From positions 3,126,696-3,190,695 of the forward strand of contig KN832555.1 in assembly GCA_000827205.1 (NCBI GenBank): a stretch of DNA of 64,000 nt, written 5' to 3'. The first letter of the stretch is position 1. Every line of letters begins with the position of its first letter. This document shows, piece by piece, positions 32,218 through 43,906 of the stretch. Source of the stretch: Plicaturopsis crispa FD-325 SS-3 (taxonomy: Eukaryota > Basidiomycota > Agaricomycetes > Amylocorticiales > Amylocorticiaceae). The position numbers were made by a program, and so were the translations under genes. The notes beneath the pieces are model-generated. The model worked only from the letters and a program-made list of their open reading frames with translations, had not been told where the DNA came from and did not search any database.

Positions 32218-34391
32218 TCAACCCTTTGGTCCTCCGGCCCATGGGGTTGGACTCTCCTCCACCGTCCCTGTCCTCGCCATCGCCGCGCCTATACCAATGG
32301 TATCAGCCAACAAGTTCTCGCCCAAGAGCCTCAGCTGCCCGCCGCGTGCGTTAGCCTGCTGCAGCCGCTGCGCCGGCGGCACTCCGAACAGCGTCTCCTC
32401 CTCCCCACCCGGTCGTTCGTACTCGTCCTCGAACGAGTCGTCGTCAAAGCCATCCCCTTGCTCATCCTCGCTGTAGCCGCGTGCGAATGGATGGATGGGC
32501 GCGACGCCCTCGCCCCCCTGATCTTCGCCGAGCGAGTCACTGGAATTATTCGAGGAGCCGAAGGAGTCGTCGGATCCGGGCTGGTGCTGGGATGCCATCA
32601 AGAACGCGGCGGATGGATGTGCGGTGTTGTGCGGCTCATCGTCGAGAGAATCAGAGTCAGAATCCGAGTCTGCGTCTGCGTCTGATTCGGGTAGCGGGAT
32701 GACAGTACTGAGGTCCCCGTCGTCGTCATACATGTATCGCTGTTGGTCAGGCGTTCTAAGCTCCTGCGAAGAGAGGGGCGGCGGCATCAGTCCGTGGCTA
32801 TTAGACACAGAAGAATGCGAGGGAGCGGCAGATCCAGCGTGGTTCCCTGGCAGGCCAACGCGGCGCATCATGCTCTCTAGGCTGGGGTCGAGGCCAACAC
32901 TTGAGCTGCTCTCCATTCCTGTGGGGTATGCATGCCGTGTATAGCGTGACAGTGAAGGTGGAGTGGGCACGGTACTCATGCTCGATTCCAGGGCCCTGGT
33001 GCCCTCATGCCCTCCGTACATGTCATGGCTACCAGAGTAACCACCGCGCCCAAATAATGAGAGTGCAGCGCCGCCACTGCGCCGCTCGACATCTTCCATG
33101 ATATTGCGTCTTATGCGGTCCGCAGCCTCGTTCTTAGGCGTCTTCCCTAGGTTCGGCAAAAGCCCGAGACCGATGGACGATCGCGGTGGACGCGCAAATT
33201 TGACGGTGACAGGTGGCGACATGCCGTCGGGGAAATCAATGGTAGAGTCATCAAAGGAGTCATCCTCGTATGAAGGAGGTGGAGGAGCAGTGGGTGTTGT
33301 GGGTCTGTGACGCGTAGGGTTCCTTTCGTAACGGTCGCGGCGGGGAGACGGACTGGGAAGGTCAGGGATGTTCCTCCAGTTGGCGCTTGGGGGTAGGTAT
33401 GGATTCTGCACATGGGCAACAGGTGTTTTTGGTTTCGGTCTGAGGTGCAAGGGCGATACGCCGCTTGGGTGTCCCGGGCGAGGTGTAGGGAGCAGGCTCG
33501 AGGAGTTGGATATGTCCACGGATTGAAGGTTTTGTCGAAGCACATTGCGAAGGAGCGGTTCGCCCGACTCGCGTCGTTTGCCCTTGTCAACGCGTTGTGA
33601 CGGCTCGCGATAGACTACGGAGGGTGCTTGCGACGGCTGTTCATCCCTGGTCAGACTTTGAATCTCCCTATCCAACCGCACGAGTGGAGATTCCATGGAA
33701 GCCGTCCAGGAAGGATCTTCGTCTGAGTTCTGGCTCACGAAACTGTCCTGTGCACGATGCCGCGACGCAGTAGCTGGCGTTGAGGATACAGCGGCATGCG
33801 CAGGCATAAAGGAGCTTTCAGATGACATTGTACTGTTATGCTCTTCGTGGTTTTTGTGGGCTGTCGATGTCTCAGGACGCGAACCATCATCACTTGGCGT
33901 GCTTGAGTCTTCTTGCTCAGATTGCGATGGGTGATCGTTCATAGACGAGTAGTCTTCGTAGGTCGGAATGCGCACTTGCGCTGTTTCCTCGTAGAATGAC
34001 GTCCAGAACTGGTAGGCATTCTCAGCAACATCTCTACGCGCGATCGAGGACGTACTCACTTTGGCGGCCTCTCGAACAGGCTCGGTACTGACGGCGTAAC
34101 GCTTCACGGCGGGCAGCAGTCGCGTAGACATAAGATGTTGGATCTTTGAAAAGTTCGCATCGATATTCTGGTCGTTCAAAACGCGTCGATTATTCAAGTA
34201 TCAACGAAGATGAAGGATACACGAACCTGGAGTTTGAGGGTTATCAGCTGTTCAATCTGTTCAATTTGGTCGTTTACGGGCGCTGCATTATCCAGCCCGG
34301 GTATGTTTATCGACGCTGGGTCCTGCGAAGGCTCCCATCTCGGAGGATTGGGAGGAATGGGCTTGAGTTTTGGTGTAGAATCGGAGGCCAT
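32218..34391 (-). CDS. ASK1: DASH/Dam1 complex subunit Ask1
   Basis: Kinetochore protein of the ring-forming DASH complex that couples kinetochores to microtubules. The model starts at ATG 34391 (MASDSTPKLKPIPPNPPRWE) and gives about 690 residues in three exons. The conserved part is N-terminal, residues about 40-130: NDQIEQIEQLITLKLQNIDA, NFSKIQHLMSTRLLPAVKRY, then VREAAK joined by a small intron to FWTSFYEETAQVRIPTYEDY. The rest is long, serine- and proline-rich and probably disordered, with many SP/TP sites (LPSPSPRR, PTTPTAPP) typical of Cdk and Mps1 targets. Short blocks recur in fungal orthologues, such as SPPVTVKFARPP. The tail is acidic (SDADADSDSDSDSLDDEP). The second intron has no stop in frame. 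It is convergent with the TPR-CCCH gene, 270 bases apart. Confidence 0.88.
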
Positions 34392-34614
34392 GAGGGTCAG
34401 AATCAAGGCGCGTTCTGATACCGCGGAGTCGGTGCACGCGTTTCGGCAACCAAGTTTTTCGACGCGATTTCCTGCTACTGACTAAAGTCGCGATTGCTCT
34501 TGCACAAAATGAGCAAAATACAACGGCCTCCGATAGCTACATGCATCCATTGATTGTCTAGCGTGTGAGGCCCATCGTAATACAAAGTCCCTAGATATCC
34601 AAACAAGGAAGCCT

Positions 34615-35912
34615 TTATGAAGTCGTACAGTTCACAAACACCTCCTCAACATAGTCTGCAATCAAACGGTGGGTCTCCTTCGATGGATTGCTACGCGCAA
34701 TGTTGTTAATCAGCCTCAGAGATATATACTTTCATGGCGCCACTCACCCAGGTAGCCAGTAGAAGGTATGCTCTGGGTCTGAGCACGCGCCGTCCGTGGT
34801 GGTGTCGTTGACCAGGCACGCTCCGGGGCTCGTGTACCCGAATGCCTTGTATCCAGGCGTTGTACCCAACACACCATCCCATATGGTTTTCAGGTCCACG
34901 AACCCGACATTCAAACCGAGCTGAGTGTGTAAGGACTGCAGACCTGAAAACACGGTCTGCTTGTACTCATCACCCAGGGCGGTCGAATTACCGCGCCCGT
35001 AGTTGTCGATGACGAGGATGTTCTTCGCAAACGTCGGAGAGGAGGAAAGCACAACGAGGTTGTAAACCAGGTCGGAGCCGATCTGGGTCAAGTTTTGGGT
35101 GCCGTCTGACTCTACGAAATCCCTGGTGAGAGGGGAGGGGTCAGCGACTGTCCTCCAGTCCAGGTTGACAACAACATACTCGATGCCAAAGAACACAGTG
35201 TATAGCGTGGTGTTAGGATCAGGATGCACGCCTTGTCCAACGAATGTGTTTACTGCGCCGCCGGAAGTCAGTGGCCTCGCTGACACGAAAGCGCCGACTA
35301 GGGCGCAAAAAGAGACGCCCGCCCGTTACTCACTCTGCGTGACAAAGTCCGAAGCTGTGTTCTCTGTATGGGCCCATTGCGATACATCTATCAACGCCCC
35401 CGATGTCTGTCGCAGATGCAATGGAGCAAGCAGTGAGCCAAACGAAATTAGACCGTGTATAAATAAACTCAAAACTGACCGCGTAATCCTGTAGCGCCGC
35501 GCCTGTGTCGTTGGCGATGTCTTCAACCCAAACGGGGCCGTTGGTACTACGGCCGCCTGCCTTTGGATTCGGCGGGACGACTATGGCGGGGAGCAGTGCA
35601 GAGCCATTGTGCACGCCGCCGTCGCTGTACGAGTCCTGCATGTCCATGTTTTTAGCATCAGCACAAGGACGGATGGTTCTGCATGCACACCCCGAAAGAA
35701 ACGATCGTCTTGTAAGAGCTCAGGCTCCCGAGGCCCGCGTTTAGATCGCTCGGTGCGCCTGAGAGGTTTCCGCAATTGGGACCTACGGCAAGGTGGATCC
35801 CGTCGTTGATGGTATTCGTAGAGGACGAATTGTCTCTAGGAAGAACAGAGGCAGAGACGAAAGCCGTGGACACGAGGAGGGTCATAAATTTGTGGCGTAG
35901 CATATTGAACAT
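34615..35912 (-). CDS. secreted GDSL (SGNH) esterase/lipase
   Basis: Five exons (35691-35912, 35480-35635, 35334-35406, 34748-35252, 34615-34690), about 343 residues. The N-terminus MLRHKFMTLLVSTAFVSASV is a signal peptide. The nucleophile block is TIVSFGDSYSDGG with the catalytic serine. The oxyanion glycine/asparagine region includes FFGIEYVVVNLDW and DNYGRGN. The catalytic D-x-x-H is NPSKETHRLIADYVEE in the last, 76-base exon. Family relatives in wood and litter fungi, often placed in CE16, remove acetyl groups from hemicellulose oligomers; others are lipases. Substrate is therefore inferred only as an ester in the environment. A divergent neighbour encodes a secreted carbohydrate-active-looking protein and beyond it a sugar transporter. 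Confidence 0.85.
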
Positions 35913-37126
35913 GGAGAGAACTGTCTTTAGACGTATCGAAGCGCCATCTGAGGTATTTATGCATGCGTCCTCGAGCATTAGCTGGATACGGACAGCTCGA
36001 TGCGATGTAGCGGAGACAAGCCCAGGTGCTCTTCCCGTCAAACAAGTGATCGAATGCGCGGCTCGCCCTGTGCTGAGTTTCCCGATGCGAGACGTTGGAA
36101 CGCGGCATGCATGGTCGACGGGCGACAGTCGCTAGATGTCCGGGAGCAGGACGTCAATGTGCATCTAGTAAGCTCCTGTACATGGCAATGATGTGTACTC
36201 TGTAGGAATGACACGAGACGAAACACGACTGCGTACCGGCGGATCGCGATTGGACAGGCGCCTAAAATCACGGTACTAAAACTCGAGCAGGAGCATCTGT
36301 CGGATGAACACTGGATGAACACGACCCATGTACGGGAACAGTACGGGAAGATATCATCTATCGGCCGCCCGTACCTGTGCACGAGTTTGCATTGCGTTGA
36401 GAAGAATGCATCTAGTGTGTCTAGCCTTCGAGCCCAGCGACCCGCGGACAGGAACAAGACGCGCAACTCGCGAGGTGTGACGTGGTCACCACTGTAATGA
36501 CGCCTTCAAATCGCCGAGTAAAATTCAGCGTGGTATACACTTCCAGAAAAAAAGAACGCACAGTTGTACAAGAGTCGCCGTATGCCATCAAGCGTGCAAA
36601 CTCACAAGGGACATGACCCGGACCATGAGATTCACGCTTGAGCAGCCGCTTGCCAGATATCTGAATCATGGGACTAACACCACGAACCATGTACCATTTG
36701 CGAGAAATTTGGATTGCAGCATGAACGCAGGAGTTAAGGATTGGTTAAGGAGGAGGCAGCGTAACGGGTACCTATCGCGCCTCGGCTCGGATACGGAAAT
36801 ATCTCGGATAATTCCGAAATTACTGTCGCGTGGTCTAGAGACTTTTCCGCGGAAAGTGCGCCACATGCTTTCCATCCTTCTCATTATCGAAGTCGACATG
36901 TTTTTAGGATCTCATTCACTGCGAAAATGTGCAAAGGAGTCAGAAGCCTCTTTGCTCGCGAGCGGACGCATGTGCTCGCGGCTCAGAGACCCCGTCGGTG
37001 CGCTCTACCGATGAACACCTGTGAACTGACGCCTATACATAGGTCGGGAACGCGGCTACAAAATGTTTCGCGTCTGCTATGGACGCGCTATGACATTGTC
37101 GTGTCTCTGTATCGTCTCTGACTACT
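35913..37126. promoter_or_regulatory. 1.2 kb divergent promoter, GDSL esterase and DUF5695-like gene
   Basis: Both flanking genes for secreted proteins start here and point outward. No coding frame with splice support is visible. A short TCTAGAGACTTTTCCGCGG stretch near 36833 and scattered GC-rich hexamers might bind regulators, but I cannot assign a known site. Confidence 0.4.
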
Positions 37127-40100
37127 ATGCACTATCATGGTGCTGCGATATGTGCGTTGGTGTACCTCGTGAATAGTGCTCTAGCGCAGAGCGGCACTCT
37201 CGGATTGTCTGACGGTTTCTTATCATTGGACACGCCTTCATTCTCTGTACAGCTTGTCAAAGACTCTCAGACACTGTACTCCTTGAGGCCCACTGGTGCG
37301 GGATCCTTTGATTTCATCCCCTATGACAAAATGGACGCGCGTCAGGCTGATGGAAACTACCACCTCGGCGACATCACCTTCCGAGCACGAGCAGTCGGTT
37401 CGTCTGCGTGGGCCAGTGGGGACACATCTGCGTCGCGAAAGAAGGTGACCGCAATTTCTGTATCTGGGACCAATCTATCTGCTGCGAATCTAGCGCCCAC
37501 TCTTCCGGAAGACTCCCTCTTGAACATAACTCGGCGTTGGGTGGTCGACGACGGACAGTTCGAGTTATTATTCGACATCACGAATACCCAAAAAGTCGCC
37601 GTTGAGATCGGCGCTCTGGGAACTCCATTAGAGTTCAACAATGTCTGTCTATTTTCGTGCTAATCTAACATGTCGCGTACTAATTCATTTCTCCCATTTC
37701 TCCCGTAGATTTTCACCGGTCGAACAGCCGCTGACACGAATGAGAATTCTAGTCTCTTCGACCCGTATATCGGAAGCGGAGCAGGCTATGTTCAAGTCAC
37801 ACCTTTACTAGGAACCCTCCCACCACTCGTTGTCGTCCCTGTCGGTCAGTCTCCCCTCGAAGGGTGGCGCTTTCTCCCTGAGGACACATCTACATCGCTC
37901 GGATACCAGTCTCAAACCTTCGAGGGCCTGTACGAATGGCAGTTCCACACACTCGCATACGCACAGAACGAGTGGGCGGACGTCTCGCCGTGGAACGCGC
38001 CGACATCGGCAGTGCTGCAGCCAGGCGAGACACGCACATATGGCTTGCAGTTTCGGCTGGCGAGCTCTATTCGGGGAATCGAGGATGAGCTGCTCAGCGC
38101 AGGTCGGCCTGTAGCCGTCGGTATTCCCGGGTACATACTCTCCGAGGATATCGCCGGGAGGCTATACCTGAACTACACCGCATCTGTGCAATCAATATCA
38201 GTCACTCCCGCCAGCGCGCTGAGCGTAGCAGAAGATCCCGACTCCTCTCCACCTGGATGGGTGGCGTATACCGTAAACGGAACATCCTGGGGAAGATCCA
38301 GGATATCAGTGAACTACACCGACGGCACCACCCAGACTGTACACTACTACGTCACGAAACCGGCGGCACAGGCCATCAGCGACCTCGGGACATTCCTCAC
38401 CACTGCCCAGTGGTTCAACGACTCATCTGATCCATTCTCACGTTCGCCCTCAGTCATAAGCTATGACCGTCAAGTAAATGCCGTCGTCAAGGATGAGGCG
38501 AGGGCATGGATCGCTGGGCTCAGCGACGAAGCTGGTGCCGGGTCGTGGCTTGCGGCAACAATGAAGCAATTTGCCCAGCCAAGTGCTAGCGAGGTGGCGC
38601 AACTCGAGGAATTCATTGATAAAACAGTTTCGGGGACGATCCAGAACGCCAATGGTGCGTGTCCTTGAATATATTCTCGAAATATCGCTGACTTGCCGTT
38701 CGATATCATCCAGGGACTGTCAAGAAGGTGATGCATACTATATGGGGAGCCTATGCATATCGATCTCACTGACAGTCCTTCCCATTTATAGTCTGTCTAC
38801 TTCTACCAGCCCGACGCTGTCCCCAACTACACCTATCCATCGGACATCGACTACTCACAATGGTGGTCGTGGAACGTCGCAGCGGCATACGCGACTGATC
38901 GTGCGTACGACTATGTGCACGTTCTATCAGCATACTGGGCGATTTACCGTGTCGCGCGAAATTACCCTGATACGACCAAGCTGCATACATGGCAGTGGTA
39001 TATAGACAAGGCCGTCGCCACTGTCGCAACGATGACAGACGGTGCAGTCGGGTATGCCGACGATGGGCTCATGGAGGAGACAGTCATCCGGTACCTACTC
39101 CAGGATCTGAAACGTGAGGGGCTGGAGGCGAACGCGACTTTGGTTGAGGCACGCATGCGCGCGCGGGAAAATGTCTGGGCTGGGGAGCGGTATCCGTATG
39201 TTGCACTCTCTCGTTCTTATCATACCTGTTATACTGCTAATATGTATGCCTTCGATAGCTTTGGCTCGGAGATGGCATGGGATTCTACTGGCCAAGAGGG
39301 CGTGTACGCTTGGGCGACTTACTTCAACGACACCACCACCGCAACAAACGTCATCAATTCTATCCTCGCGTACCAGCCATCCATCCCGCACTGGGGGTAC
39401 AACGGCAATGCGAGACGATACTGGTACGCCTCCTGATGGTATGTGCACACAAAACGCTGACTGGTAGGTTATCAGGGACAATGTATACGGCGGGAAGCTT
39501 CAGCGTATCGAGCGCCAGATCCATCACTATGGGAGTGGTCTGAACGCTATACCCCTCATCACTCAGTTCAGATCATCGCCCGACGACTACTACCTGCTCC
39601 GTGTCGGATTTGCTGGAATCAGTGGTCCCTTATCGAATATCGACCAAGACGGGTTCGCTTCCGCGTCGTTCCACTCATTCGCAGACACTCTCGCATGGGA
39701 CGCCTACTCAGGCGACTACGGCCCGAATTTCGTGGGCCACGCCTTGGAGATTGGTACATACCTCATAGACCATCCGACGTTTGGCTGGCAGGCCTTTGGC
39801 GGGAACGTAGTAGCGACATCCCCGACCGTAAATGTGCTTCCACGGGACTCGCTGAGGCGCCGCATCTTCATATCACCCCTCGGCACACTCTTGACGCTTG
39901 ACGCGGGTGCGTTTTCGGCGTTCTCGTACGATCCATCTGCCAAAACACTCCAGGTCACGGTGGTGCCCGCTGCGGAGGGCGCAATCAATGCTGCTGCAGC
40001 GCCGCACGGCCGCCTGGTTGTGGAACAGATCGTAGCTGGGGGAGCCGGCGTGTTAGTACCCACGGGCAACCTCACCGTAGATGCGGGGGCGTACGTGGTC

Positions 40101-40145
40101 CCGTTCACATCCGGCGTTGCGCAGGTCATGCTCAAACCCTCTTGA
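37127..40145 (+). CDS. large secreted protein, DUF5695-like, probably glycan-active
   Basis: Five exons (37127-37642, 37709-38654, 38714-38727, 38792-39423, 39476-40145), about 925 residues. The signal peptide is MHYHGAAICALVYLVNSALA. The first half is beta-rich (FSVQLVKDSQTLYSLRPTGA, HLGDITFRARAVGSSAW, RRWVVDDGQFELLFDITNTQ) with IFTGRTAADTNE and a TYGLQFRLA strand before an Ig-like stretch. The second half looks like an alpha-toroid with aromatic-rich helices (SDIDYSQWWSWNVAAAYATD, YVHVLSAYWAIYRVARNYP, PSIPHWGYNGNARRYW). A C-terminal beta domain closes it. From memory this matches the fungal and bacterial DUF5695 group; no enzyme activity is known to me. A toroid flanked by beta-sandwiches suggests a glycoside hydrolase or lyase. 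Exon 3 is a 14-base microexon needed for the frame. Many NxS/T sites are present. Confidence 0.7.
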
Positions 40146-40266
40146 GGTATCGTGTCTGAGTCTCATGTACAATATCTCCAAAAGTGAAAATTCATTTCGT
40201 ATACTATGCATTATCGTACACAACGCGTCTTCAGACAATGTCGTGGCAGAATTCGTGACCCTCAAA

Positions 40267-42792
40267 TTACACAGCCTCAGCTGCCTGCTTTTCATCGACT
40301 TCCCGCACATCAGCGGACGTTTCTGTCTTGTGGTCTTGTAGCTGCTTTTCAGTTGGTCTCCACCCTGGAGTGTTCCATGGTCGGATATTGGCGCGATACA
40401 TCTCATCGACCTGCATTTACGGTAAGCAATGAGACTTTTAGGAAATCCGTGATCCAAACACACCTCCTCCAGACTGAGTCCCTTCGTCTCCGGAATGGCG
40501 AAATACACGAAGACGTAGCCAAACACCAGCATGCCGAAGAAGATAAGCAAGATCAGTGGGCCAATTCTGTGAGCGGTCTTGTTAGCATGCTAAACGAAAG
40601 TATACGTTAACATGCTGTTGACGTACTTGGCCGCTATGCGGGGTGCGAAGAACGACAGCAGGAAGTTCCATATCCAATCTGCAGCCATGTCAGCTACTAT
40701 GGGTTTGGATGAATCCACTCGACTCACTCGTGGCACTTCCGAGCGCAATGGCTTTCGGGCGAACGCGCAGGGGGAATGACTCGCCGAGGTACACCCAAGG
40801 CGTGGGTCCCCAGAATGTAGAGAAAAAGAATACGTGGAGGACAGCAAACGCGATGAGAGTGTCTCCCCCGGCTTTGTTTCTTTTCGTCAGCTGTGCGATG
40901 GGAGTTCCGGTGGCGGCGAGCGTGAAGTGCCCAACTAGTGCGGCCTATGGTTGTTTCGTGAGCGATTCGTCAACTCGTCATGGAAAAGACGGCACTTACG
41001 ATGATAGCACAAGTCGCTTCACCGATGGAACCTACTAACAAGGTCTGAAGCCAATTGACCCGTCAATATGGGGCCGTAAGTGAGAGGTCGTAAGATACTT
41101 ACGCGGCGGCGTCCCCAAGATTCAATCAGGTACAGCGCCGGGACTGTTCCCACCACGGATACGGCTCCCAAGATAGTTTGGATGACATATGGGCTCAGTC
41201 TGTAGAACATCAGCGATATGTACGAAGGCGCCGTAACTCTATGACACGCACTCTGTACCAGCCGACTTGAAGAAAGTGTCACCGTAGTAGTCTGTAGTTA
41301 TATCCGTCAATATCGAATGAGTACGCGCGAGAAAATCCAGAATGCGCACAGTAGAAGTTCTGTCCGTTCAGCTGTTGGATGAACTGGAGCATCATGCCGT
41401 TGACAGTGCGCTTCCACAGGGCGTTACGCGTGGAGAAACATTCCAGCCATGTCGCCTTTCCTCCCTCGTTCTCGGCTTTGATGCCTATCTCGAGCTCTTC
41501 GACAACTTCGGTGACTAAATCATCGTCTACGGGAACACTGTTGAGCTCTGCAATAACGCGCCGTGCTTCGTCCTCTTTGCCAATGCCGAGAAGGTGTCGG
41601 CTGGGTGGAACGAATGAGCAGCTGTCGTAAACTCGCGCTGAGTAGCATTACTCACGGAGACTCTGGCAGGAAGAATATTCCGGACATAAGGATGAGACCC
41701 CAGAGCATCTGGAGGCCCACAGGGATCTTCCAAGAGGCCGAGTTGTCGATCGAGTGCGTTGCAAGGTCGATCACATAGCTCAAGAAAATCCTAGGGAAAG
41801 TGAAGCTATGTTAGAAGAATGAAAGCATGGAGTCCATCTCGAATGCGTACCCCATGATCACCTGAAGCTGGTAAACTACCAGCATTGACCCACGGATAGC
41901 TTTGGGCGCGGTCTCGCCATTGTACAATGGGACGATGGCTTTGTAGGCGCACTCAGTTGTGCAGTACCCCGACGAGATAAATGAATCTACATACCTGACA
42001 TAGCTCCAACACCAAGGCCCGCGACAAACCGGCCGATCGTAATTTGCACGATGGAGTACTCAGTAGCCGTTTGGATGACAACACCGATCGTGAATATAGA
42101 TGACCATATAATTCTATGGACAATTGTAGAAAATGAATCATCGGACTCGACAAAGTAAATGTAGCACATACATAGATCCACGTCTGCCAAAGCGATCCGA
42201 CGTGAATGCTTGACCGAGAGAGCCACTGCAAACAAGTCGTGTTAGACTGAGTATGTGTGATTAGTTCTTCGGTTGTGGATGCTTACACAAAAGTCCTGAG
42301 TTCAATAAGAAGTGAGTACTATATGTTTCTCAGATCTGCCGCATGGACTTACCCTGCAGACAATAGCGACGTGATGATAGACTGTCTGGAGCTCGACAGG
42401 AAATATTCGCCGTCATCTCCAAGTTCACCGAACCGGCGTATAAAATCCGGCATGATTAGACATCCCTGTTATCGAAACGTCAAGACGCATACATCGACTG
42501 GCGAGAAAAGTACTCACGGAAATAACACCAATGTCATATCCGAAGAGAAAACCTTTCAAATGTGTCCCAAATTCTGAACATGGACGTCAGGGAGAGCGCA
42601 ACCAAAATATCGGATGAATGATACTCACAGTTGGTGATACATAGCCTGCAGTCTTTATATCTACCTCCTGCAATAGCACATCGCCTGGGTTACATCACGA
42701 TCTGCGGTAACTGCAGCTCGGGTGCACGTACCGAACGCGATGAAGATGGCCAGGATGATAGCCCTCCGATTCGTAGGAACCGCGCGCGCCAT
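40267..42792 (-). CDS. MFS sugar porter (hexose-type transporter)
   Basis: Twelve-helix plasma-membrane sugar carrier in about 14 exons. The start MARAVPTNRRAIILAIFIAF is the first ATG. Signatures in order: GFLFGYDIGVISG (helix 1), DRFGRRGSM after helix 2, GRFVAGLGVGAMS and PLYNGETAPKAIRG (the second signature), LPESPR after helix 6, QFIQQLNGQNFYYYGDTFF in helix 7, YLIESWGRR after helix 8, WVYLGESFPLRVRPKAIAL, and PETKGLSLEEVDEMY after helix 12. All are standard for glucose/hexose porters of the Hxt/Rgt type; the exact sugar is not deducible. One exon, GACTTTT at 42289-42295 on the minus strand, is only 7 bases, and the frame SAG-LF-GSLGQAF depends on it. It is convergent with the DUF5695-like gene, stops 121 bases apart. 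Confidence 0.92.
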
Positions 42793-43906
42793 AGCTGCTT
42801 CAAATTCCAAGACGTCACACGGGGTACAAAAGGCGCAAGAACCAGAGCTCCTGGGGACGCGAAGGCCCTCCACGGTTTAAGTATGTTTACTTTTGGTTCC
42901 GTGTAGAAGGGGGGCCCCACGGCACCGCTGCGACGATCTTTGCCCGCATCCTCCGAGGTCAGATGGTACTGTAAAACCTGGGGTAGCGGTCCGTGCACGG
43001 ACCGAGGCGTGCGATGCATCGGAAGTCGAGCAGTATCTGAGTCGGAGGCCGTTAATCTGGTTAAGCGCTCGTACGTTTGCTTGCGGCGGAGGTAATGATC
43101 GTGGGTGAATGAGGAAGGAAGGAAGAATAAGGCCGCCGAAGAAGGGCGTCTGTTTGTAGCGTTCTGATGACGAGAAACCAATGAAATCGCATGCTCGACA
43201 TGCACCTGGTGCATACGTCAGGCATTGTTTGAGGCTACATACACGATACGCTGCAACATATTGCGTTAGAGTAGATGCCAGTGTAGAACGAACTCAATGC
43301 TTACTTGTACTGTAGTACCCGACGCGTCAAATCCATGAGCATCCCTGACTGCACAAATGCCTCTGTAGCGTAAATCACAAGGTGGCTCCGGTGCGGTATC
43401 GTTCATGATCAAGGCGTTGCGTTTACCGGGGTACCTGCTCCCGGCGTGCTCAGGCGCATGATTTTCTAGACCAAAATTTGACCACCGCGACGGTCCAGAT
43501 TCCGCTTCCAAAAATACTATCTCGTAGTTTGGCATCTACACATTCCATCCGCGAGAGCCAGCAGCATCGAACAGAACGACTCGGACACAAGCCAATATCA
43601 CAAAGAGTGAAAACAAGAAAGTAGAGAAAGAGACTCAACGGCCCGGGGCGCCACAACGGTCAACGGAAGTAAATATTTTTTCTCGCGATCATTTCCCGTC
43701 CATTTGCGGCGGCGCTGCCAGTGCGTCATTCGTTTCCGAGCTTTCTCTCTTCAATTTTCGTCGACGCTTTTCTCGTCAGCTCACGATGAGTCTTGAACGA
43801 CTCAGATAGACTGTATGTACTTTGTTCATAACTTTTTCCAAGGAAATTTGACTCGTCAAGGGGAAATCCGACTCTGTATTGCAAGATCAACGCGGTGGAC
43901 TGCGTC
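42793..43906. promoter_or_regulatory. 1.1 kb divergent promoter, sugar transporter and membrane protein
   Basis: The two flanking genes point outward from it. Translations on either strand show no motif or splice chain. No RNA gene is visible. Confidence 0.4.

Noticed and set aside
32028-34120. Plus-strand frames opposite ASK1
   Set aside because: They shadow the serine-rich ASK1 exon; ASK1 itself is supported by its conserved N-terminus.
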